Shown piece by piece: positions 9,072 to 16,732 of a DNA stretch of 64,000 bases. The notes beneath the pieces are model-generated. The model worked only from the letters and a program-made list of their open reading frames with translations, did no database searches and was not told the DNA's origin. The position numbers and the translations under genes are program-made. Source of the stretch: JAEUWI01 sp942492815 (GTDB taxonomy: Bacteria; Hydrogenedentota; Hydrogenedentia; Hydrogenedentales; JAEUWI01); assembly GCA_942492815.1 (NCBI GenBank), contig OW818658.1, positions 7,254,001 to 7,318,000 on the forward strand, written 5' to 3'. Positions within the stretch are counted from its first letter, which is position 1. Each line of letters begins with the position of its first letter.

Positions 9072-10958
9072 CTATTCCGACAGCGAAAGAATTTGCCGCA
9101 GCGGGCGAACATGGAAGGTACGGGGTGTGTGCCGGAGCACCTCGTCAAACGTGGTCTGGCCGCGAACAACCTTGGCGCAGGCGTCTTCCCGCATACTGAT
9201 GAGTCCGGTCGTCTCCACGCTCAATTCGCGGATGATGTGGGCGGGCTTCTTGGCCAGGATGGCCTCCTTCACGGGGTCATTGAGCACCAGAAGTTCATAG
9301 GCGCCGATGCGGCCCCGGTAGCCCGTGTAGGCGCAATGGTTGCACCCGCGACCGCGCTTGTACTCGTACTGGCGGAGCTCGTCGAGGCCAAGCCCGACGG
9401 ATTGGGCTTCTTTCGCCGCGGGGACATAGGGCGACTTGCACTCTTCGCAGATCCGGCGCAGCAGGCGCTGGGCAACCACGGAAACCACCGTGGAGGAAAT
9501 GAGGAAGGTCTCGATATCCATATCAATCAGGCGCAGCAGACCGCCGATGGTGTCCTCGGTGTGAAAAGTGGAGTAGACTTTGTGGCCCGTCAGGGCGGCC
9601 TGGATGGCGACTTGGGCCGATTCCTTATCCCGGATTTCGCCCATCACGATGATATCTGGATCCTGACGCACGATTTCCCGGAGGGTTGAGGCGAAGGAAC
9701 GTCCCATTTTCTCGTTGATACTGCACTGGATGATCCCTTCGATCATAAATTCGACCGGGTCTTCCGCCGTGATAATCTTGGTGCTGATGTTGTTGCAATA
9801 GGCAATGCTGCTGTAAAGGGTCGTGGTCTTTCCCGAGCCCGTCGGGCCGGTGAAGAGCACCACGCCGGTTGGCGAGTGGAGTACGTCTTCCCGGTAGCGG
9901 ATGAGCATGTTGGGCGCCATGCCGAGCTGATCCAGCGTGACCAGGGCCATCTCCCTGTTCAGGATGCGCATCACGGCGGATTCGCCGAAGACGGTGACGT
10001 AGAGGGAGAGGCGCAAGTCCACCTCGCGGCCCTTGAACTCGTGCTGGAAGCGCCCGCCCTGGTGGCGGTGGTGCTCGGCGATATTCAGTTCCGCCAGGAT
10101 TTTCAGGCGCGAGATCAGCTTGATCAGCAGCTCCTTGGGGAGGTCGGTCTTGTAGACGAGAACACCATCAATGCGGTAACGAATACGCACAACGGATTCC
10201 ATAGGCTCGATGTGAACGTCGCTCGCACCCTCGTCGATGGCCTCGTGGATAAGGTGATTCAGGATCGGGACAATGGTGTCCTCCTGATTGCGGCCGGCCT
10301 GGGCGCCGCTCTGGTCCCCCCGGAGCCGAAGATTCTGAATGTCATGGATGCACTGACGGATGGCATCCTGCGGCCCGAGAGCGAGCTTGAAGTCTTTTCG
10401 GTAGAGCTCATGTATCGCCTGGATGGTATCTTTGTTTTCCAGATCGGAGACGACCACGGTCACGATGTCATCGTCTCCCCGCATGAAGGGCACGAACTGG
10501 TTCTTGAGCAGGAACTCGGGAGAGACGCCCCGGAGTACGTCCGGCTCGATCATGTTGAAGTTCGGATCGATGTAGGGCACGCTGCACTGATGGGCGACAT
10601 TGCGCAGCAGCGTCCGCTCGTTGATGGCACCCAGATTCAGGAGCGCCTCGCCCAGGCGGACGCCCTGTTCTTTCTGGGTCTGCAGGGCCATCTCGAGGGT
10701 CTCGGCGGTGATGATGCCCTGCTCGACGAGCAAATCCCCCAGGCGCAGGCTGGAGCCCTGACTCGCGATGGTTTCATTGAGCGACTGGCGCGTGCCGTAG
10801 CCGAGTTCGACCAGCACTTCGACGAGTTGCTTCGGGTCTTCCAGCAGGGCCTGCACACGCAGGGCGCGCGTCAATTGTTCCTGCGTGATGGCGCCGGCTT
10901 TAACGAGCGCGTCACCGATGGCGGAGTGCAGTGCGTCGGCGGGACGGGGGGATGTCAT
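9072..10958 (-). CDS. GspE/PilB-type ATPase with MshEN c-di-GMP domain
   Basis: A 628-residue AAA-like ATPase driving type IV pilus extension or type II secretion. The N-terminal MshEN region contains two consecutive 24-residue c-di-GMP motifs, RLGDLLVEQG-led (72-95) and RLGEALLNLG-led (101-124), separated by the five residues KEQGV as in characterised MshEN sites. The ATPase core has Walker A GPTGSGKTTTLYS near residue 372, an Asp box, Walker B (DIIVMGEIRD) and His box TGHKVYSTFHTEDT. A C-terminal tetracysteine zinc element (CEEC...CNHC) ends the core. No other pilus or secretion genes are in the window, so the exact system is open. Confidence 0.92.
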   Translation of the reverse strand: MTSPRPADALHSAIGDALVKAGAITQEQLTRALRVQALLEDPKQLVEVLVELGYGTRQSLNETIASQGSSLRLGDLLVEQGIITAETLEMALQTQKEQGVRLGEALLNLGAINERTLLRNVAHQCSVPYIDPNFNMIEPDVLRGVSPEFLLKNQFVPFMRGDDDIVTVVVSDLENKDTIQAIHELYRKDFKLALGPQDAIRQCIHDIQNLRLRGDQSGAQAGRNQEDTIVPILNHLIHEAIDEGASDVHIEPMESVVRIRYRIDGVLVYKTDLPKELLIKLISRLKILAELNIAEHHRHQGGRFQHEFKGREVDLRLSLYVTVFGESAVMRILNREMALVTLDQLGMAPNMLIRYREDVLHSPTGVVLFTGPTGSGKTTTLYSSIAYCNNISTKIITAEDPVEFMIEGIIQCSINEKMGRSFASTLREIVRQDPDIIVMGEIRDKESAQVAIQAALTGHKVYSTFHTEDTIGGLLRLIDMDIETFLISSTVVSVVAQRLLRRICEECKSPYVPAAKEAQSVGLGLDELRQYEYKRGRGCNHCAYTGYRGRIGAYELLVLNDPVKEAILAKKPAHIIRELSVETTGLISMREDACAKVVRGQTTFDEVLRHTPRTFHVRPLRQILSLSE

Positions 10959-11049
10959 GGGCAGTTAACCTCTATTGGCGGAAACGTTTGCGTCCCGACT
11001 GCCCGAGGTGGGACGCGACCTATGTTGGGTACTCCAAGGGGCTGGAGCG

Positions 11050-11970
11050 CTACGAAAACAGCGCTTCCACGAACTGCTCGGCGTCGAAGATTTCAAGATC
11101 CTCGACACCCTCACCGATTCCGATCATTTTGATGGGAATGCCCAACTCTCGCTGGATAGCCACTGCCATCCCTCCTTTGGCGGTACCATCCAACTTTGTC
11201 AGTATTATACCAGTTACCGTAAGTGCTTGTGTAAATTGTCGCGCCTGCTCCAGGCCGTTCTGTCCCGTGGTGGCGTCCAGCACCAGCAGGACCTCGTGGG
11301 GGGCGTCGGGAATACGCTTCCGAACGACCCGCTGGATCTTTCTCAACTCCTCCATCAGGTTTACCTTGTTGTGGAGCCGTCCGGCCGTATCAATAAGGAG
11401 ATTGTCCACCGACCGGGCCACCGCCGCATCGGTCGCATCGTAGGCCACGGAGGCCGGATCGGCCCCCTCCGCATGGCGGATCAGCGAAGCGCCCGTGCGC
11501 TCACTCCAAACCGCAAGTTGCTCGCTCGCCGCCGCCCGGAAGGTGTCGGCCGCGCCCAGCATCACACTCTTTCCGCTGTCGCGCAGCTTGGCCGCGAGTT
11601 TCCCGGCGGTCGTGGTCTTGCCCGAGCCATTGACGCCCGCGACGAGGGTGACGTGGGGACCGGAGGGGCAGTCCCAGTTGATGGCGTGATTGCCTTCGGA
11701 GAGGAGGGCCTTGAGCTCGGATTTCAGCAGCGTGTAGAGCGCCTCGGATTCCTGGATTCCCTGTGCCCGAACGGCCTGGCGCAGGTCGGCGATGATCTTC
11801 AGCGTTGAATCCACGCCGACGTCGGCTCCGATAAGGATTTCTTCGAGCTGATCGAAGACCTCGTCATCGATGAGGGGGCGACCGAGTACACGCTTGACGT
11901 TTCCGACGAGATTGGTACGGGTCTTTTCCAGCTTCTCGCGAAGCCGGTTCATGAATCCTGAAGTGGTCAT
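11050..11970 (-). CDS. ftsY: Signal recognition particle receptor FtsY
   Basis: SRP GTPase that docks ribosome-SRP complexes at the membrane for co-translational insertion. The N domain begins FMNRLREKLEKTRTNL. The G domain has G1 GVNGSGKTTTAGKLA, the DTFRAAASEQL insertion-box segment, DTAGR and TKLDGTAKGG, followed by the GIGEGVEDLEIFD ending typical of FtsY. The open frame reaches ATG 12084 and an ATG at 12009 is also possible. ATG 11970 is chosen because the N domain starts there as in short FtsY proteins, giving 306 residues without the acidic A domain. The upstream extension is low-complexity and unlike FtsY. Confidence 0.93.
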   Translation of the reverse strand: MTTSGFMNRLREKLEKTRTNLVGNVKRVLGRPLIDDEVFDQLEEILIGADVGVDSTLKIIADLRQAVRAQGIQESEALYTLLKSELKALLSEGNHAINWDCPSGPHVTLVAGVNGSGKTTTAGKLAAKLRDSGKSVMLGAADTFRAAASEQLAVWSERTGASLIRHAEGADPASVAYDATDAAVARSVDNLLIDTAGRLHNKVNLMEELRKIQRVVRKRIPDAPHEVLLVLDATTGQNGLEQARQFTQALTVTGIILTKLDGTAKGGMAVAIQRELGIPIKMIGIGEGVEDLEIFDAEQFVEALFS

Positions 11971-12104
11971 TGCTGCGGGATACTCCAACGAGCCGGCGGG
12001 CTCAGGCATAGGTGGGCTGCCTCTGGGGCAGTGAACCTGCCTCGGGCCGGCAACACTCCGGGCCGCTGCACCGGAGGGTTTCATTCTGGGGAGCGGTCAG
12101 GCGC

Positions 12105-12836
12105 TCACTGGTCCGGGAGGCGATAAGCCATGAAGCTGGAACGCTCCTGGCCATCGTCGCCCATGCACTCCACGGCCCCGTCTTCCTGGGGCATGGCCAC
12201 ACCGGAAATTGGCGTGACGCTGCCGCGGTGGTCAATGCCCGAAAATTCGGGCAGGGCGATATAGTTATTGGCTTCGAGGCGGGCAATTCCCCGTACCTCT
12301 CGTTCGTTTTCCAGCATTGCGGCAAAATAGGCATCTTCGCCTTCGATTCGAAAACTGGCCGTTCCGAGAAAAGTATCGCCATCGAAAAGGGCGTAAACCC
12401 CTTCCAGCATATCGGAAGGCGTGGCAACCTGAAGGGCGGCGGCGGACTCGGGTGTCAATCCCGCAGCCTCAATTTCCTCGAACATGGGGCGGAAATAGGC
12501 GTCGTACTGGCCGGTCCACAGCAGGTCCGTCGCCGGCGCCTTTTCCTCGATCAGCCATTCCACGATCAGTTCCTGGTTCATCAGGGTTGAGGCGATGAGT
12601 ACCAGCGCGAGGACAAAAAAGATTCCGGAAAGCCAGGCGCGTCGGCGCTGGCCCGTGTGTTCGAGATCCATGGCCTGATCGGCCTGCATGCGGCGATTGC
12701 GCTGATCGCGAAGGTTGTTGCCGCAGACCTTGCAGAGGAGCGTGCCCTCGGCATTGACCGTATTGCACTGGGCACACACGGCATCCGCGTCCAGCTTCTC
12801 AATCTGAAAGGCTCCGCCAAGATTCGCATTATTCAT
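12105..12836 (-). CDS. Zinc-ribbon membrane-anchored protein, unknown function
   Basis: A 243-residue protein. Residues ~20-41 form a C-x2-C...C-x2-C zinc ribbon (CAQCNTVNAEGTLLCKVCG). A single membrane segment follows at about 68-88 (LSGIFFVLALVLIASTLM). The ~150-residue remainder is predicted outside the cytoplasm and has no recognised domain. It lies 135 bp upstream of ftsY on the same strand. The family was not recognised and no function is proposed beyond a membrane-anchored zinc-ribbon topology. Confidence 0.6.
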   Translation of the reverse strand: MNNANLGGAFQIEKLDADAVCAQCNTVNAEGTLLCKVCGNNLRDQRNRRMQADQAMDLEHTGQRRRAWLSGIFFVLALVLIASTLMNQELIVEWLIEEKAPATDLLWTGQYDAYFRPMFEEIEAAGLTPESAAALQVATPSDMLEGVYALFDGDTFLGTASFRIEGEDAYFAAMLENEREVRGIARLEANNYIALPEFSGIDHRGSVTPISGVAMPQEDGAVECMGDDGQERSSFMAYRLPDQ

Positions 12837-13033
12837 GGGTTCATATTACTCCAGACGATACCCCTATAATGCCTTGTCCGCCGGTGTCCCGTCAACAACT
12901 TTGCATGTTTTGTCAGGTTTCGCGCTTGTTTCGCAGGCATTTGCGTTTCTTTTGACCACTTTTGGGCTCCAGGCGGTACCTCTCCGGGATAGCATTCCCG
13001 GGCTTGGGCCACCGCGCCCCGCCGCTCACCCAC

Positions 13034-13066
13034 AAAAAGAGACGCGCCCCGACGGGGCGCGTCTCT
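13034..13066 (-). terminator. Rho-independent terminator of tpx
   Basis: A 13-bp perfect stem (13038-13050 with 13054-13066, loop of 3) is followed on the minus strand by a run of five T. It lies about 20 bp past the tpx stop. Confidence 0.88.
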
Positions 13067-13086
13067 GGAACCGATGGAGGGACGAA

Positions 13087-13602
13087 TCAGGAAGCGGACT
13101 TCGCGGCGGCAAGGGCGGCCTCGTAGTTCGGGTGATCGGTCATTTCCGGCACGTACTCGACGTACACCAGCTTGCCCGCGCCGTCCACCACGAAGATGGC
13201 CCGCGTGTCCAGGCGCAATTCTTTGATGTGTACGCCGTAGGCGTTGGCGAAGTTCATGTCGAAGTGGTCGGAAAGGGTTTTCACGTTGGAGATGCCCGCC
13301 GCACCGCACCAGCGGGCCTGGGCGAAGGGCAGGTCCGCACTCACGGTGAGTACGACCACGTGATCGCCGAGCCCGGTGGCTTCTTCATTGAAGCGGCGCG
13401 TCTGCTGGTCGCAGACGCCGGTATCCAGCGAAGGAACCACGCTGATCAGGCGGACTTTGCCCCCGCTGTCGGCCAGGGCGACGGGGGAAAGGTCATTGGC
13501 CAGAAGTCTGAATTCAGGGGCGGCATCGCCCGCGGAAAGTTTGTTGCCCAGTAACGTCAGGGGGCCACCCTTGAACGTTAGTTCGCCAGTGCGTTCACTC
13601 AT
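13087..13602 (-). CDS. tpx: Thiol peroxidase (Tpx)
   Basis: Atypical 2-Cys peroxiredoxin that reduces hydrogen peroxide and alkyl hydroperoxides with thioredoxin as donor. The 171 residues match family length. The peroxidatic cysteine is in PSLDTGVCD (about residue 63) and the resolving cysteine in ARWCGAAGI (about 98), 30-odd residues apart as expected for Tpx. The N-terminal FKGGPLTLLGN is also characteristic. The gene is monocistronic with its own strong terminator. Upstream lies a long heptamer array and an insertion sequence. Confidence 0.95.
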   Translation of the reverse strand: MSERTGELTFKGGPLTLLGNKLSAGDAAPEFRLLANDLSPVALADSGGKVRLISVVPSLDTGVCDQQTRRFNEEATGLGDHVVVLTVSADLPFAQARWCGAAGISNVKTLSDHFDMNFANAYGVHIKELRLDTRAIFVVDGAGKLVYVEYVPEMTDHPNYEAALAAAKSAS

Positions 13603-13675
13603 GTTTCGTTCTCCTGCTTGGTTGGGGTTGGGCAGGTACTATAACCGCGCAAGGCCGGGCGTGGCAAGATTGAAG

Positions 13676-13782
13676 GGAAGGATGAAGGATGAAGGATGAA
13701 GGATGAAGGATGAAGGATGAAGGATGAAGGATGAAGGATGAAGGATGAAGGATGAAGGATGAAGGATGAAGGATGAAGGATG
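13676..13782. repeat. Heptamer array GATGAAG (TTCATCC), ~14 units
   Basis: About 14.5 exact tandem copies of GATGAAG between the tpx upstream region and the left end of the first IS element. The IS junction falls inside the array. No variation between units is seen. Confidence 0.95.
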
Positions 13783-13832
13783 TGTCTCGTCCTGCTGTAT
13801 ATTGTCACTTGGCATAGAGGAGAGACAAGGTT

Positions 13833-14204
13833 ATGGCAGGAGTAAGCGTTCTTAGATACAGTGAAGGGTTTAAAATTCAGGTAGTTCGAGAGCTTGAGTC
13901 TGGGAAGCTTTCAAGCATAGGTGAAGCGAACCGTCGCTACGGTATTACTGGCGCCACTACGGTGAATAGTTGGCTTAAGAAGTATGGTCGAGAATGTGAC
14001 CTACCAAGGGTGATTCGTGTGGAAAAGCCGGACGAGCGTGACCAACTCAAGGAACTGCGGGCAGAGAACGACCGGTTGAAGCGTGCGTTGGCGGATGAGC
14101 ATCTTCGCGCGTCGTTAAACGCTTCCTGGTTGGAGGAGGCCTGTGCTGAATTTGGGGTGAGCGATGTGGAGGCATTCAAAAAAAAACTCGACGGCAAGCG
14201 ATAG
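13833..14204 (+). CDS. IS3-family transposase OrfA
   Basis: A 123-residue OrfA. The helix-turn-helix DNA-binding region (residues ~8-55, FKIQVVRELESG to NSWLKKYG) is followed by a leucine-zipper-like coiled coil (DQLKELRAENDRLKRALAD). It ends KKKLDGKR just after nine consecutive A residues (14178-14186). orfB is in the -1 frame and open back through the A run, so a -1 slip there would fuse the two as OrfAB transposase, the usual IS3-family strategy. Confidence 0.93.
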   Translation: MAGVSVLRYSEGFKIQVVRELESGKLSSIGEANRRYGITGATTVNSWLKKYGRECDLPRVIRVEKPDERDQLKELRAENDRLKRALADEHLRASLNASWLEEACAEFGVSDVEAFKKKLDGKR

Positions 14205-14212
14205 GTCGGAGT

Positions 14213-15052
14213 ATGGCGCGACCGGGTGATAAGGTTTCGTTGAGCGGCCTTTGCGACCTGGCAGGTTATAGTAGGCAGGCTTATTACCAGGAATGCCGTG
14301 CGCGCCAGAAGCGGTCTGTTGATGAGGATGCTATTGTATCCCTGGTGAAGGAGCTTCGGAAGCTCCATCGGCGTATGGGCACACGTAAGTTGCTCTTTTT
14401 ACTTGAACCGACGCTGAAAGAGTTTGGGATATCGATAGGCCGGGATCGCCTTTTCACGGTGCTGCGAAGGCGCGGATTGCTGGTAAAACGTCGCAGGCGC
14501 GGCACCCGGACCACGGATAGTCGGCACGATTGGTACACCTGGCCCAATCTTGTGCGCAACGTGGAGCCAACGATGATTAATCAGGTGTGGTTGAGCGATA
14601 TCACCTACCTGCGTACGGATGCGGGATTTTTGTACTTGTCGCTCATAATGGATGCTTATTCTCGGAAAATAGTTGGACACCATCTCAATGCGGGCCTTGA
14701 GGCCACCGGCTGCATTAAGGCGCTCCAGGTTGCACTGAAGGGGCTGGCCTCAGGTGCCCGCCCTATCCATCACTCTGACCGAGGCCTCCAATACAGCTGC
14801 AAGGAGTACGTCGGAATACTGCAGGAGAGAGGGTGTCTTATCAGTATGACGGAGCTAAACCATTGTTACGAAAATGCGACCGCCGAGCGGCTCAACGGGA
14901 TTCTGAAGCAAGAGTATGGTCTTGACGAGACGTTTCGTAATAAGGTGCAGGCGGAACAGGCTGTAGTCCAAGCGGTACTCTTGTACAACGGCAATCGGCC
15001 TCATCTATCACTCGGGTACCGGACTCCAAATGCTGTTCATTTGGCGGCATGA
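14213..15052 (+). CDS. IS3-family transposase OrfB (DDE integrase)
   Basis: A 279-residue catalytic subunit with a retroviral-integrase-type DDE core: first Asp in LSDITYLRTD, second in IHHSDRGLQYS, and Glu in ENATAERLNGILKQE. The N-terminal half is the HTH_21-like region with CRAR and RRMGTRKLLFLL. It starts nine bases after the OrfA stop, but its frame is open upstream to the A9 run and is more likely expressed as an OrfA-OrfB frameshift fusion. It appears intact. Confidence 0.94.
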   Translation: MARPGDKVSLSGLCDLAGYSRQAYYQECRARQKRSVDEDAIVSLVKELRKLHRRMGTRKLLFLLEPTLKEFGISIGRDRLFTVLRRRGLLVKRRRRGTRTTDSRHDWYTWPNLVRNVEPTMINQVWLSDITYLRTDAGFLYLSLIMDAYSRKIVGHHLNAGLEATGCIKALQVALKGLASGARPIHHSDRGLQYSCKEYVGILQERGCLISMTELNHCYENATAERLNGILKQEYGLDETFRNKVQAEQAVVQAVLLYNGNRPHLSLGYRTPNAVHLAA

Positions 15053-15063
15053 AATTATCCGTA

Positions 15064-15107
15064 CTCGCTCAGCTCTCCCTCCCCTAGGGGAGGGAGAGCT
15101 GAGCGAG
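15064..15107. repeat. 44-bp perfect palindrome inside IS copy 1
   Basis: A perfect 22-bp-per-arm palindrome centred on CCCCTAGGGG, between the orfB stop and the IS right end. The same palindrome is in the second IS copy at 21692-21735. It may stop transcription out of the IS or serve as a folded DNA signal. There is no T tract. Confidence 0.9.
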
Positions 15108-15192
15108 AGAAACAACCGAAACAAGAAACAGAAGTCGGAACAGCCAATTGACAACTTATGGCCAGGACTTGACATGAAGGATGAAGTTGCTG

Positions 15193-15236
15193 TCAACTAT
15201 CAACTATCAACTATCAACTATCAACTATCAACTATC
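15193..15236. repeat. Heptamer array TCAACTA x6
   Basis: Six exact tandem copies of TCAACTA, between the IS right end with its residual GATGAAG units and the stop codon of the diguanylate cyclase gene (15244). Confidence 0.92.
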
Positions 15237-15243
15237 CCCGATA

Positions 15244-16614
15244 TCATCCTACGCTTACCTGGAACTGATCGCCCCCGGCGGTTTTGGCGCGGTAGAGGGC
15301 GGTGTCGGCGAGGTGGAGCAGGGCCTCGGGAGTGTGGCAGGCCGGGGTGCCGGAGGTGGCGATGCCGCAACTGATGGTCGCGTGGCTGCCGTTGCGGTTG
15401 CGCCGGTGGGCAATCTTCAACGCGGCGAGCCCGTCGATGACCACATTGGCGACATGCTGCGCCCCGATGCTGTCGGTGTTGGGCAGGAGAATCACGAACT
15501 CTTCACCCCCGAAACGCGCGGCGAAATCCGTGGGCCGGGCCGCCGCCGCCTTTAGCAGACGTGCGGTCTGTTTCAGGCACTCGTCGCCCGCGAGGTGCCC
15601 ATACTCGTCATTGAAACCCTTGAACTGATCGAGGTCGAAGAGGAGGAGGGACAGGGGTTCCTCATGGCGAGCGGCGCGGCTCCATTCCCGCGCCATGGTT
15701 TCGTCGAAGGCGCGCCGGTTGGCGATGCCGGTGAGTCCGTCGGCCTGGGAAAGCTGGAGCAGTTTCTCCTGCATCTGCTTGTGGGCGGTCACGTCCTGGA
15801 TCGCCATCTGGATGCCGATCTCATCGTCATAGAGGATGCACCCGATGTGCAGCTCCACGTGGCGTACGGGCGGATCGCCCCCGACCGAGAGGAGCTTGCA
15901 TTCGAGGGGCTCACTCCGGCCCCCGCAACGGGCGATATACTCGAGGCGCTCCTGGACCATCGCCCGGTCGGACTCGCATACGAATTCGTGAAAGGGCCGG
16001 CCACACATCTCCATATCGCTGGTGAAGCCAAGCAGGTGCGTGGCCGAAGCGTTGTTGTAGACCATGGCGCCGCCGACCTGAACGACGATGGGTTGGGGCG
16101 ACAGGCCGATGAGGGAGCGATAGCGAATCTCGCTTTCCATCCGTGCTTCGTCGAGCGCCCTGAGCTCCCGGATGAGTTTTTCCAGGTCCTGGTTCTTCTG
16201 CTCGACTTCGGCAAACTGCAGGCGGATCTGCTTCTCCTTCTCTTGGAGGGCGCAAAAGATCTGGACTTTGCGGCGGACGACGGCGGCGACTACGGGTTTG
16301 ACCAGGTAGTCGACGCCGCCCGCTTCGTAGCTGTCGAGCACGTTGGCTTCATCGGCCTTGATCGACGTCACGAAGATGATGGGCATGTTGCAGATGCGGG
16401 GGTCCTTCTGGATGAGGCGGGCCACTTCATAGCCGTTCATGCCCGGCATTTGCACATCCAGAAGTACGCAGGAGACATCCCGGGTGCGGACGATGTCGAT
16501 CGCCTCAGGGCCGGAATTGGCGGATACGAGATCGTAGCCCTCTTTCGAAAGCATCTTCTCAAGGATTCTGACGGCGGACGGTGCATCGTCCACCAAGAGA
16601 ATCGTATGGTTCAT
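15244..16614 (-). CDS. Response regulator with PAS and GGDEF (diguanylate cyclase)
   Basis: A 456-residue two-component output protein. The receiver domain (residues ~4-120) has the acidic pair DD, phospho-Asp in LLDVQMPGMNG and the Lys in LVKP. A coiled-coil linker (~130-165) leads to a PAS domain (~165-290). The GGDEF domain (~300-452) has an active-site GGEEF and an RPTD inhibitory I-site five residues upstream, so it should make cyclic di-GMP with product inhibition. No histidine kinase is adjacent. A c-di-GMP-binding GspE/PilB-type ATPase is encoded 4 kb away and could be one target. Confidence 0.93.
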   Translation of the reverse strand: MNHTILLVDDAPSAVRILEKMLSKEGYDLVSANSGPEAIDIVRTRDVSCVLLDVQMPGMNGYEVARLIQKDPRICNMPIIFVTSIKADEANVLDSYEAGGVDYLVKPVVAAVVRRKVQIFCALQEKEKQIRLQFAEVEQKNQDLEKLIRELRALDEARMESEIRYRSLIGLSPQPIVVQVGGAMVYNNASATHLLGFTSDMEMCGRPFHEFVCESDRAMVQERLEYIARCGGRSEPLECKLLSVGGDPPVRHVELHIGCILYDDEIGIQMAIQDVTAHKQMQEKLLQLSQADGLTGIANRRAFDETMAREWSRAARHEEPLSLLLFDLDQFKGFNDEYGHLAGDECLKQTARLLKAAAARPTDFAARFGGEEFVILLPNTDSIGAQHVANVVIDGLAALKIAHRRNRNGSHATISCGIATSGTPACHTPEALLHLADTALYRAKTAGGDQFQVSVG

Positions 16615-16732
16615 GGAGTATCAATCTCCTTGCCGCCGGGTAAAGAAAGATTAGCACGAAAGGTGCTCGACCAACTATATCACAATCTTCTACTATTCAC
16701 AGTTCTTCCCATTTTTTTCGGTGGCCTGGACA

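Larger units (their letters stand above)
13783..15174 (+). mobile_element. IS3-family insertion sequence, copy 1
   Basis: A 1392-bp element. Its ends are TGTCTCGTCCTG (left) and the complement of TGTCAAGTCCTG (right), an imperfect terminal inverted repeat matching 10 of 12, with the TG...CA termini usual for IS3-family elements. It carries orfA and orfB with a poly-A slippery run between them. The flanks are GGATG on the left and TGAAGGATG on the right, inside a GATGAAG heptamer array, so a 2-3 bp target duplication cannot be resolved. A second, oppositely oriented copy lies at 21625-23015. Confidence 0.92.
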
